This document shows, piece by piece, positions 1 to 11,800 of a stretch of DNA of 64,000 nt. The notes beneath the pieces were generated by a model. It did no database searches. It worked only from the letters and a program-made list of their open reading frames with translations, and was not told where the DNA came from. Within the stretch, counting starts at the first letter, position 1. The number at the start of each line of letters is the position of its first letter. A program made the translations under genes and the position numbers. Source of the DNA: Hippophae tibetana (lineage: Eukaryota > Streptophyta > Magnoliopsida > Rosales > Elaeagnaceae); the NCBI GenBank assembly GCA_037013495.1, contig JAZDXN010000030.1, positions 2,170,001-2,234,000 on the forward strand. The letters run 5' to 3'.

Positions 1-765
1 AAATATCATACATTCCACATGTATCTTAAAACTAGGAGAAATTGGAAAACCAAGATTAAGAGACCGGGGGATTACCCTTTGTGGTGTCGATATCCTAGAC
101 AAGATCGTGCAATATCCAACAAAATTATGCACGTAATTGTTAAACTTATACAAATAACAGTAGATTATAATTTATACATACGTAATTTTGGTATCATATT
201 ATGAGCTAATAAATATTTTACATATTTTGTTAATATTTCTTTGAAGTCTTACTTTTATAATTAGGAATATGTCTAACAATTCTACAAACATCAATACGGA
301 TTGCCAAAATTCATAAATTATCTCGATACAAAAATTCCTCGTTTGCATGCAAACATTCAAACAATAAATTTGTATTGTTTATAAGATCTCCAAATATCAC
401 TATATTATCTTCTACAAGTTCAATATGAAGTGTTACCATTATTCTCCCTACAAGAGGCTTCTATATATAGGTTAATATAACTGAAAATAATTTTTTTTTG
501 CCAACTAATTCAAAGTAAAATAAATTGGTTTAATCTTATTTTCTCTACCAAATGTCTTATTTTGTTTTGCAAAAATTAAAATATGTTAAAGTTATATAAA
601 ATAAATAAACTGACTTTTACCCTTTTATAATAAATGTATAAAAAATGTTATAAATAAATAAATAATACATAAAGTTTTTCCTTTATTTGAAATAAATCAT
701 ATTAAATAAAATCATATATAAGTAGATACTATAAATATATATATTAGATTGAATGAAATCATTAT
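1..765. repeat. Partial monomer at the left edge
   Basis: Base 1 aligns with base 796 of the next copy, so only about the first 30 bp of this monomer fall outside the window. Its first half carries actagg and ccggggg with gacaagatc, close to class H at 39677. Its second half has aacatcaatac, tgtttataag, gaagtgtta and aagaggctt, the tail variant also seen in the monomers at 2355, 3149 and 5532. The window therefore begins inside the array and its true left end is not visible. Confidence 0.95.
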
Positions 766-826
766 TTACCAATTAAAAAAAGCTATTAGTGGTTGAAATA
801 TCATACATTCCACATGTATCTTAAAA

Positions 827-907
827 GTGGGAGAAATTGGAAAACCAAGATTAAGAGACTGGGGGATTACCCTTTGTGGTGTCGATACCCTAGACAAGAT
901 CGTGCAA
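827..907. other. GC-richer core of the monomer
   Basis: In the reference copy this stretch runs from gtgggagaaattgg to gatcgtgcaat and holds most of the G and C of the unit, including the runs ggggg and accctt and the CpG sites in gtcgata and gatcgtg. It also carries many of the class-diagnostic substitutions: ccggggg, ctggggg, acaggggg or ataggggg, and gacaagatc, gacctgatc or gacatgatc. I see no function in it. Confidence 0.6.
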
Positions 908-983
908 TATCCAACAAAATTATGCACGTAATTGTTAAACTTATACAAATAAGAGTAGATTATAATTTATACATACGTAATTT

Positions 984-1002
984 TGGTATCATATTATGAG
1001 CT
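984..1002 (+). other. Primer-binding-site-like stretch (retrotransposon-like, weak)
   Basis: The sequence TGGTATCATATTATGAGCT is present at this phase in nearly every monomer. Its first eight bases match the start of TGGTATCAGAGC, the initiator-methionine tRNA complement used as primer-binding site by many plant LTR retrotransposons, and GAGC follows after a gap. Eight matching bases in A+T-rich DNA may be chance. If it is real, the monomer may include a fossil of an LTR-element leader region; no other retroelement part is recognisable. Confidence 0.2.
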
Positions 1003-1105
1003 AATAAATATTTTACATATTTTGTTAATATTTCTTTGAAGTCTAACTTTTATAATTAGGAATATGTCTAACAATTCTACAAACATCAATACGGATTGCC
1101 AAAAT

Positions 1106-1234
1106 TCATAAATTATCTCGATACAAAAATTCCTCGTTTGCATGCAAACATTCAAACAATAAATTTGTATTGTATATAAGATCTCCAAATATAACTATAT
1201 TATCTTCTACAAGTTCAATATGATGTGTTACCAT
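1106..1234 (-). other. Recurrent 42-codon ATG reading frame, minus strand (coding status doubtful)
   Basis: In the reference copy an ATG at 1234 (context ATAATGG, with A at -3 and G at +4) opens a 42-residue frame ending in TGA at 1106. It begins MVTHHIELVEDNIVIFGDLI and ends LHANEEFLYRDNL, with a fairly balanced composition for such A+T-rich DNA. The frame stays open in nearly all copies I followed; the copy at 61123 has an early stop. Observed variants include silent changes (GTT/GTG Val, AAC/AAT Asn) and replacements (His to Leu, Tyr to Asn, Glu to Val). I recognise no protein family. Copies are too alike for openness to prove selection, so this may be an accidental frame. Confidence 0.2.
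1136..1149. other. 14-bp perfect palindrome GTTTGCATGCAAAC
   Basis: This self-complementary site sits in the most conserved part of every monomer, so the array carries it about 80 times at one phase. It includes an SphI-type GCATGC centre and the CATGCA core known as an RY element for plant B3-domain factors. A frequent variant (class F, several H and C copies) has CATTTGCATGC instead of CGTTTGCATGC, which shortens the dyad to 12 bp. It is broken by a single change at 47994 (GCGTGC) and at 9087 and 25761 (GCATGT). It may bind a dimeric protein; that is inference. Confidence 0.7.
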
Positions 1235-1254
1235 TATTCTCCCTACAAACAGCT

Positions 1255-1265
1255 TCTATATATAG
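1255..1265. promoter_or_regulatory. TATA-like box (ctatatatagg)
   Basis: The motif CTATATATAG is itself palindromic, so it could serve either strand. It is kept in almost all monomers within cttctatatataggtt; exceptions are ctatgtatagg in class D tails (8406, 25080) and ctatatagagg at 52081 and 57642. On the minus strand an ATG in a good context lies about 21-30 nt downstream, which would leave almost no leader. On the plus strand no sizeable ATG reading frame follows. TATA-like words are common in such A+T-rich DNA, so promoter activity is not shown. Confidence 0.3.
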
Positions 1266-2840
1266 GTTAATATAACTGAAAATAATTTTTTTTTGCCAAC
1301 TAATTCAGAGTAAAATAAATTGGTTTAATGTTATTTTCTCTACCAAATATCTTATTTTGTTTTGCAAAAATTAAAATATGTTAAAGTTATATAAAATAAA
1401 TAAACTGACTTTTACCCATTTATAATAAATGTATAAAAAATGTTATAAATAAATAAATAATACATAAAGTTTTTCCTTTATTTGAAATAAATCATATTAA
1501 ATAAAATCATATATAAGTAGATACTATAAATATATATATTAGATTGAATGAAATAATTATTTACCAATTAAAAAATGCTATTAGTTGTTGAAATATTATA
1601 CATTCCACATGTATCTTAAAAGTGGGAGAAATTGGAAAACCAAGATTAAGAGACTGGGGACTACCCTTTGTGGTGTCGATACCCTAGACCTGATCGTGCA
1701 ATATCCAACAAAATTATGCACGTAATTGTTAAACTTATAAAAATAACAGTAGATTATAATTTATACATACGTAATTTTGGTATCATATTATGAGCTAATA
1801 AAGATTTTACATATTTTGTTAATATTTCTTTGAAGTCTTACTTTTATGATTAGGAATATGTCTAACAATTCTACAAACATAAATACGGATTGCCAAAATT
1901 CATAAATTATCTCGATACAAAAATTCCACGTTTGCATGCAAACATTCAAACAATAAATTTGTATTGTATATAAGATCTCCAAATATAACTATATTATCTT
2001 CTACAAGTTCAATATGATGTGTTACCATTATTCTCCCTACAAACAGCTTCTATATATAGGTTAATATAACTGAAAATAATTTTTTTTTGCCAACTAATTC
2101 AGATTAAAATAAATTGGTTTAATGTTATTTTCTCTACCAAATATCTTATTTTGTTTTGCAAAAATTAAAATATGTTAAAGTTATATAAAATAAATAAACT
2201 GACTTTTACCCATTTATAATAAATGTATAAAAAATGTTATAAATAAATAAATAATACATAAAGTTTTTCCTTTATTTGAAATAAATCATATTAAATAAAA
2301 TCATATATAAGTAGATACTATAAATATATATATTAGATTGAATGAAATCATTATTTACCAATTAAAAAATGCTATTAGTTGTTGAAATATCATACATTCC
2401 ACATGTATCTTAAAAGTGGGAGAAATTGGAAAACCAAGATTAAGAGACTGGGGACTACCCTTTGTGGTGTCGATACCCTAGACCTGATCGTGCAATATCC
2501 AACAAAATTATGCACGTAATTGTTAAACTTATAAAAATAACAGTAGATTATAATTTATACATACGTAATTTTGGTATCATATTATGAGCTAATAAATATT
2601 TTACATATTTTGTTAATATTTCTTTGAAGTCTTACTTTTATAATTAGGAATATGTCTAACAATTCTACAAACATCAATACGGATTGCCAAAATTCATAAA
2701 TTATCTCGATACAAAAATTCCTCGTTTGCATGCAAACATTCAAACAATAAATTTGTATTGTTTATAAGATCTCCAAATATCACTATATTATCTTCTACAA
2801 GTTCAATATGAAGTGTTACCATTATTCTCCCTACAAGAGG

Positions 2841-5800
2841 CTTCTATATATAGGTTAATATAACTGAAAATAATTTTTTTTTGCCAACTAATTCAAAGTA
2901 AAATAAATTGGTTTAATCTTATTTTCTCTACCAAATGTCTTATTTTGTTTTGCAAAAATTAAAATATGTTAAAGTTATATAAAATAAATAAACTGACTTT
3001 TACCCTTTTATAATAAATGTATAAAAAATGTTATAAATAAATAAATAATACATAAAGTTTTTCCTTTATTTGAAATAAATCATATTAAATAAAATCATAT
3101 ATAAGTAGATACTATAAATATATATATTAGATTGAATGAAATCATTATTTACCAATTAAAAAAAGCTATTAGTGGTTGAAATATCATACATTCCACATGT
3201 ATCTTAAAAGTGGGAGAAATTGGAAAACCAAGATTAAGAGACTGGGGGATTACCCTTTGTGGTGTCGATACCCTAGACAAGATCGTGCAATATCCAACAA
3301 AATTATGCACGTAATTGTTAAACTTATACAAATAAGAGTAGATTATAATTTATACATACGTAATTTTGGTATCATATTATGAGCTAATAAATATTTTACA
3401 TATTTTGTTAATATTTCTTTGAAGTCTTACTTTTATAATTAGGAATATGTCTAACAATTCTACAAACATCAATACGGATTGCCAAAATTCATAAATTATC
3501 TCGATACAAAAATTCCTCGTTTGCATGCAAACATTCAAACAATAAATTTGTATTGTTTATAAGATCTCCAAATATCACTATATTATCTTCTACAAGTTCA
3601 ATATGAAGTGTTACCATTATTCTCCCTACAAGAGGCTTCTATATATAGGTTAATATAACTGAAAATAATTTTTTTTTGCCAACTAATTCAAAGTAAAATA
3701 AATTGGTTTAATCTTATTTTCTCTACCAAATGTCTTATTTTGTTTTGCAAAAATTAAAATATGTTAAAGTTATATAAAATAAATAAACTCACTTTTACTA
3801 TTTTATAATAAATGTATTAAAAATGGTATAAATAAATAAATAATACATAACTTTTTTCCTTTATTTGAAATAAATCATATTAAATAAAATCATATATAAG
3901 TAGATACTATAAATATATATATTAGATTGAATGAAATCATTATTTAACAATTAACAAAAGCTATTAGTGGTTGAAATATCATACATTCCACATGTATCTT
4001 AAAACTAGGAGAAATTGGAAAACCAAGATTAAGAGACCGGGGGATTACCCTTTGTGGTGTCGATATCCTAGACATGATCGTGCAATATCCAACAAAATTA
4101 TGCACGTAATTGTTAAACTTATACAAATAACAGTAGATTATAATTTATACATACGTAATTTTGGTATCATATTATGAGCTAATAAATATTTTACATATTT
4201 TGTTAATATTTCTTTGAAGTCTTACTTTTATAATTAGGAATATGTCTAACAATTCTACAAACATCAATACGGATTGCCAAAATTCATAAATTATCTCGAT
4301 ACAAAAATTCCTCGTTTGCATGCAAACATTCAAACAATAAATTTGTATTGTATATAAGATCTCCAAATATAACTATATTATCTTCTACAAGTTCAATATG
4401 ATGTGTTACCATTATTCTCCCTACAAACAGCTTCTATATATAGGTTAATATAACTGAAAATAATTTTTTTTTGCCAACTAATTCAGAGTAAAATAAATTG
4501 GTTTAATGTTATTTTCTCTACCAAATATCTTATTTTGTTTTGCAAAAATTAAAATATGTTAAAGTTATATAAAATAAATAAATTGACTTTTACCCATTTA
4601 TAATAAATGTATAAAAAATGTTATAAATAAATAAATAATACATAAAGTTTTTCCTTTATTTGAAATAAATCATATTAAATAAAATCATATATAAGTAGAT
4701 ACTATAAATATATATATTAGATTGAATGAAATCATTATTTACCAATTAAAAAATGCTATTAGTTGTTGAAATATCATACATTCCACATGTATCTTAAAAG
4801 TGGGAGAAATTGGAAAACCAAGATTAAGAGACTGGGGACTACCCTTTGTGGTGTCGATACCCTAGACCTGATCGTGCAATATCCAACAAAATTATGCACG
4901 TAATTGTTAAACTTATAAAAATAACAGTAGATTATAATTTATACATACGTAATTTTGGTATCATATTATGAGCTAATAAATATTTTACATATTTTGTTAA
5001 TATTTCTTTGAAGTCTTACTTTTATGATTAGGAATATGTCTAACAATTCTACAAACATAAATACGGATTGCCAAAATTCATAAATTATCTCGATACAAAA
5101 ATTCCACGTTTGCATGCAAACATTCAAACAATAAATTTGTATTGTATATAAGATCTCCAAATATAACTATATTATCTTCTACAAGTTCAATATGATGTGT
5201 TACCATTATTCTCCTTACAAACAGCTTCTATATATAGGTTAATATAACTGAAAATAATTTTTTTTGCCAACTAATTCAGAGTAAAATAAATTGGTTTAAT
5301 GTTATTTTCTCTACCAAATATCTTATTTTGTTTTGCAAAAATTAAAATATGTTAAAGTTATATAAAATAAATAAACTGACTTTTACCCATTTATAATAAA
5401 TGTATAAAAAATGTTATAAATAAATAAATAATACATAAAGTTTTTCCTTTATTTGAAATAAATCATATTAAATAAAATCATATATAAGTAGATACTATAA
5501 ATATATATATTAGATTGAATGAAATCATTATTTACCAATTAAAAAATGCTATTAGTTGTTGAAATATCATACATTCCACATGTATCTTAAAAGTGGGAGA
5601 AATTGGAAAACCAAGATTAAGAGACTGGGGACTACCCTTTGTGGTGTCGATACCCTAGACCTGATCGTGCAATATCCAACAAAATTATGCACGTAATTGT
5701 TAAACTTATAAAAATAACAGTAGATTATAATTTATACATACGTAATTTTGGTATCATATTATGAGCTAATAAATATTTTACATATTTTGTTAATATTTCT

Positions 5801-8800
5801 TTGAAGTCTTACTTTTATGATTAGGAATATGTCTAACAATTCTACAAACATAAATACGGATTGCCAAAATTCATAAATTATCTCGATACAAAAATTCCTC
5901 GTTTGCATGCAAACATTCAAACAATAAATTTGTATTGTTTATAAGATCTCCAAATATCACTATATTATCTTCTACAAGTTCAATATGAAGTGTTACCATT
6001 ATTCTCCCTACAAGAGGCTTCTATATATAGGTTAATATAACTGAAAATAATTTTTTTTTGCCAACTAATTCAAAGTAAAATAAATTGGTTTAATCTTATT
6101 TTCTCTACCAAATGTCTTATTTTGTTTTGCAAAAATTAAAATATGTTAAAGTTATATAAAATAAATAAACTCACTTTTACTATTTTATAATAAATGTATT
6201 AAAAATGGTATAAATAAATAAATAATACATAACTTTTTTCCTTTATTTGAAATAAATCATATTAAATAAAATCATATATAAGTAGATACTATAAATATAT
6301 ATATTAGATTGAATGAAATCATTATTTAACAATTAACAAAAGCTATTAGTGGTTGAAATATCATACATTCCACATGTATCTTAAAACTAGGAGAAATTGG
6401 AAAACCAAGATTAAGAGACCGGGGGATTACCCTTTGTGGTGTCGATATCCTAGACATGATCGTGCAATATCCAACAAAATTATGCACGTAATTGTTAAAC
6501 TTATACAAATAACAGTAGATTATAATTTATACATACGTAATTTTGGTATCATATTATGAGCTAATAAATATTTTACATATTTTGTTAATATTTCTTTGAA
6601 GTCTTACTTTTATAATTAGGAATATGTCTAACAATTCTACAAACATCAATACGGATTGCCAAAATTCATAAATTATCTCGATACAAAAATTCCTCGTTTG
6701 CATGCAAACATTCAAACAATAAATTTGTATTGTATATAAGATCTCCAAATATAACTATATTATCTTCTACAAGTTCAATATGATGTGTTACCATTATTCT
6801 CCCTACAAACAGCTTCTATATATAGGTTAATATAACTGAAAATAATTTTTTTTTGCCAACTAATTCAGAGTAAAATAAATTGGTTTAATGTTATTTTCTC
6901 TACCAAATATCTTATTTTGTTTTGCAAAAATTAAAATATGTTAAAGTTATATAAAATAAATAAATTGACTTTTACCCATTTATAATAAATGTATAAAAAA
7001 TGTTATAAATAAATAAATAATACATAAAGTTTTTCCTTTATTTGAAATAAATCATATTAAATAAAATCATATATAAGTAGATACTATAAATATATATATT
7101 AGATTGAATGAAATCATTATTTACCAATTAAAAAATGCTATTAGTTGTTGAAATATCATACATTCCACATGTATCTTAAAAGTGGGAGAAATTGGAAAAC
7201 CAAGATTAAGAGACTGGGGACTACCCTTTGTGGTGTCGATACCCTAGACCTGATCGTGCAATATCCAACAAAATTATGCACGTAATTGTTAAACTTATAA
7301 AAATAACAGTAGATTATAATTTATACATACGTAATTTTGGTATCATATTATGAGCTAATAAATATTTTACATATTTTGTTAATATTTCTTTGAAGTCTTA
7401 CTTTTATGATTAGGAATATGTCTAACAATTCTACAAACATAAATACGGATTGCCAAAATTCATAAATTATCTCGATACAAAAATTCCTCATTTGCATGCA
7501 AACATTCAAACAATAAATTTGTATTGTATATAAGATCTCCAAATATAACTATATTATCTTCTACAAGTTCAATATGATGTGTTACCATTATTCTCCCTAC
7601 AAACAGCTTCTATATATAGGTTAATATAACTGAAAATCATTTTTTTTTGCCAACTAATTCAGAGTAAAATAAATTGGTTTAATGTTATTTTCTCTACCAA
7701 ATGTCTTATTTTGTTTTGCAAAAATTAAAATATGTTAAAGTTATATAAAATAAATAAACTGACTTTTACCCTTTTATAATAAATGTATAAAAAATGTTAT
7801 AAATAAATAAATAATACATAAAGTTTTTCCTTTATTTGAAATAAATCATATTAAATAAAATCATATATAAGTAGATACTATAAATATATATATTAGATTG
7901 AATGAAATCATTATTTACCAATTAAAAAAAGCTATTAGTGGTTGAAATATCATACATTCCACATGTATCTTAAAAGTGGGAGAAATTGGAAAACCAAGAT
8001 TAAGAGACTGGGGGATTACCCTTTGTGGTGTCGATACCCTAGACAAGATCGTGCAATATCCAACAAAATTATGCACGTAATTGTTAAACTTATACAAATA
8101 AGAGTAGATTATAATTTATACATACGTAATTTTGGTATCATATTATGAGCTAATAAATATTTTACATATTTTGTTAATATTTCTTTGAAGTCTTACTTTT
8201 ATAATTAGGAATATGTCTAACAATTCTACAAACATCAATACGGATTGCCAAAATTCATAAATTATCTCGATACAAAAATTCCTCGTTTGCATGCAAACAT
8301 TCAAACAATAAATTTGTATTGTTTACAAGATCTCCAAATATCACTATATTATCTTCTACAAGTTCAATATGATGTGTTACCATTATTCTCCCTACAAACA
8401 GCTTCTATGTATAGGTTAATATAACTCAAAATCATTTTTTTTGCCAACTAATTTAGAGTAAAATAAATTAGTTTAATGTAATTTTCTCTACCAAATATCT
8501 TATTTTGTTTTGCAAAAATTAAAATATGTTAAAGTTATATAAAATAAATAAACTCACTTTTACTATTTTATAATAAATGTTTTTAAAATGTTATAAATAA
8601 ATAAATAATACATAAAGTTTTTCCTTTATTTGAAATAAATCATATTAAATAAAATCATATATAAGTAGATACTATAAATATATATATTAGATTGAATGAA
8701 ATCATTATTTACCAATTAACAAAAGCTATTAGTGGTTGAAATATCATACATTCCACAGGTATCTTAAAACTAGGAGAAATTGGAAAACCAAGATTAAGAG

Positions 8801-11800
8801 ACCGGGGGATTACCCTTTGTGGTGTCGATATCCTAGACATGATCGTGCAATATCCAACAAAATTATGCACGTAATTGTTAAACTTATACAAATAACAGTA
8901 GATTATAATTTATACATACGTAATTTTGGTATCATATTATGAGCTAATAAATATTTTACATATTTGGTTAATATTTCTTTGAAGTCTTACTTTTATAATT
9001 AGGAATATGTCTAACAATTCTACAGACATCAATACGGATTCTCAAAATTCATAAATTAACTCGATACAAAAATTCCTCGTTTGCATGTAAACATTCAAAC
9101 AATAAATTTGTATTGTATATAAGATCTCCAAATATAACTATATTATTTTCTACAAGTTCAATATGATGTGTTACCATTATTCTCCCTACAAACAGCTTCT
9201 ATATATAGGTTAATATAACTGAAAATAATTTTTTTTTGCCAACTAATTCAGAGTAAAATAAATTGGTTTAATGTTATTTTCTTTACCAAATGTCTTATTT
9301 TGTTTTGCAAAAATTAAAATATGTTAAAGTTATATAAAATAAATAAACTCACTTTTACAATTTTATAATAAATGTATAAAAGATGTTATAAATAAATAAA
9401 TAATACATAAAGTTTTTCCTTTATTTGAAATAAATCATATTAAATAAAATCATATATAAGTAGATACTATAAATATATATATTAGATTGAATGAAATCAA
9501 TATTTACCAATTAAAAAAAGCTATTAGTGATTGAAATATCATATATTCCACATGTATCTTAAAAGTGGGAGAAATTGGAAAACCAAGATTAAGAGACTGG
9601 GGATTACCCTTTGTGGTGTCGATACCCTAGACCTGATCGTGCAATATCCAACAAAATTATGCACGTAATTGTTAAACTTATACAAATAACAGTAGATTAT
9701 AATTTATAGATACGTAATTTTGGTATCATATTATGAGCTAATAAATATTTTACATATTTTGTTAATATTTCTTTGAAGTCTTACTTTTATGATTAGGAAT
9801 ATGTCTAACAATTCTACAAACATAAATACGGATTGCCAAAATTCATAAATTATCTCGATACAAAAATTCCTCGTTTGCATGCAAACATTCAAACAATAAA
9901 TTTGTATTGTATATAAGATCTCCAAATATAACTATATTATCTTCTACAAGTTCAATATGATGTGTTACCATTATTCTCCCTACAAACAGCTTCTATATAT
10001 AGGTTGATATAACTGAAAATCATTTTTTTTTCCAACTAATTCAGAGTAAAATAAATTGGTTTAATGTAATTTTCTCTACCAAATGTCTTATTTTGATTTG
10101 CACAAATTAAAATATGTTAAAGTTATATAAAATAAATAAACTCACTTTTACTATTTTATAATAAATGTATTAAAAATGGTATAAATAAATAAATAATACA
10201 TAACTTTTTTCCTTTATTTGAAATAAATCATATTAAATAAAATCATATTTAAGTAGATACTATAAATATATATATTAGATTGAATGAAATCATTATTTAC
10301 CAATTAAAAAAAGCTATTAGTGGTTGAAATATCATACATTCCACATGTATCTTAAAACTAGGAGAAATTGGAAAACCAAGATTAAGAGACCGGGGGATTA
10401 ACCTTTGTGGTGTCGATATCCTAGACATGATCGTGCAATATCCAACAAAATTATGCACGTAATTGTTAAACTTATACAAATAACAGTAGATTATAATTTA
10501 TACATACGTAATTTTGGTATCATATTATGAGCTAATAAATATTTTACATATTTTGTTAATATTTCTTTGAAGTCTTACTTTTATAATTAGGAATATGTCT
10601 AACAATTCTACAAACATAAATACGGATTGCCAAAATTCATAAATTATCTCGATACAAAAATTCCTCATTTGCATGCAAACATTCAAACAATAAATTTGTA
10701 TTGTATATAAGATCTCCAAATATAACTATATTATCTTCTACAAGTTCAATATGATGTGTTACCATTATTCTCCCTACAAACAGCTTCTATATATAGGTTG
10801 ATATAACTAAAAATTATTTTTTTTACCAACTAATTCAGAGTAAAATAAATTGGTTTAATCTTATTTTCTCTACCAAATGTCTTATTTTGTTTTGCAAAAA
10901 TTAAAATATGTTAAAGTTATATAAAATAAATAAACTCACTTTTACTATTTTATAATAAATGTATAAAAGATGTTATAAATAAATAAATAATACATAAATT
11001 TTTTCCTTTATTTGAAATAAATCATATTAAATAAAATCATATATAAGTAGATACTATAAATATATATATTAGATTGAATGAAATCAATATTTACCAATTA
11101 AAAAAAGCTATTAGTGATTGAAATATCATATATTCCACATGTATCTTAAAAGTGGGAGAAATTGGAAAACCAAGATTAAGAGACTGGGGATTACCCTTTG
11201 TGGTGTCGATACCCTAGACCTGATCGTGCAATATCCAACAAAATTATGCACGTAATTGTTAAACTTATACAAATAACAGTAGATTATAATTTATAGATTA
11301 GTAATTTTGGTATCATATTATGAGCTAATAAATATTTTACATATTTTGTTAATATTTCTTTGAAGTCTTACTTTTATGATTAGGAATATGTCTAACAATT
11401 CTACAAACATAAATACGGATTGCCAAAATTCATAAATTATCTCGATACAAAAATTCCTCGTTTGCATGCAAACATTCAAACAATAAATTTGTATTGTATA
11501 TAAGATCTCCAAATATAACTATATTATCTTCTACAAGTTCAATATGATGTGTTACCATTATTCTCCCTACAAACAGCTTCTATATATAGGTTGATATAAC
11601 TGAAAATCATTTTTTTTTCCAACTAATTCAGAGTAAAATAAATTGGTTTAATGTAATTTTCTCTACCAAATGTCTTATTTTGATTTGCACAAATTAAAAT
11701 ATGTTAAAGTTATATAAAATAAATAAACTCACTTTTACTATTTTATAATAAATGTATTAAAAATGGTATAAATAAATAAATAATACATAACTTTTTTCCT

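Larger units (their letters stand above)
766..1560. repeat. Reference monomer (class A) used for the internal map
   Basis: Internal layout, in order: phase motif ttaccaattaa; the GC-richer core; a palindrome-bearing conserved middle; a TATA-like box; a poly-T run (1286-1294, 9 T); then about 270 bp of very A+T-rich DNA with oligo-A and oligo-T tracts, an (ATAA)n tract at 1444-1460 and a (TA)n tract at about 1525-1540. Between classes, most length variation lies in the T-run, the oligo-A near the start and the (TA)n tract. The stretch from about 1058 to 1200 (tctaacaattctac through agatctccaaat) is the least variable part of the unit. Confidence 0.85.
766..2840. repeat. Three-monomer block A-C-C before the large duplication
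   Basis: Monomers start at 766 (class A, 795 bp), 1561 (C, 794 bp) and 2355 (C, 794 bp). Class A is marked by agtgggag, ctgggggatt, gacaagatc and aagagtag. Class C is marked by gttgttg, ctggggactacc, gacctgatc and ataaaaataac. The tail of the third monomer (gaagtgtta, aagaggctt, caaagtaaaa, aatcttatt) is the sequence that reappears at the start of the second 16.7-kb copy near 19530, so this block lies just outside the left duplication boundary. Confidence 0.85.

Noticed and set aside
888-894. Telomere-like heptamer (accctaga)
   Set aside because: A single ccctaga per monomer with no tandem CCCTAAA or TTAGGG; too short to mean anything.
766-948. Recurrent 60-codon minus-strand reading frame in most monomers
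   Set aside because: It needs a TTG start. Only some copies have an internal ATG. Replacements are scattered, and it overlaps a plus-strand frame on the same bases. Near-identical copies explain why it stays open.
793-999. Recurrent 68-codon plus-strand reading frame
   Set aside because: It starts at TTG, lies antisense to the 60-codon frame, and is closed in whole classes (E, G, I) that have tagattag at its end. There is no recognisable domain.
984-1056. tRNA gene
   Set aside because: The TGGTATC stretch is not followed or preceded by A-box and B-box promoter elements or a cloverleaf-compatible sequence.
1130-1150. CENP-B box
   Set aside because: ctcgtttgcatgcaaac shares only a few bases with the CENP-B core (TTCG....A..CGGG) and lacks the CGGG half.
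994-1188. Recurrent 64-codon minus-strand reading frame rich in Ile, Phe and Cys
   Set aside because: It begins at TTG and is closed near its start in every copy with tgtttataag. The hydrophobic look follows from A+T-rich composition; a membrane peptide is not supported.
1444-1460. Independent (ATAA)n microsatellite locus
   Set aside because: It is a fixed part of the monomer with the same length in nearly all copies, so it is not a separate locus.
766-1560. Monomer length as a multiple of the nucleosome repeat (about 5 x 159 bp)
   Set aside because: The number fits equally poorly with 4 x 198 bp. I see no clear internal sub-repeat at either spacing, so phasing cannot be claimed from sequence reading.
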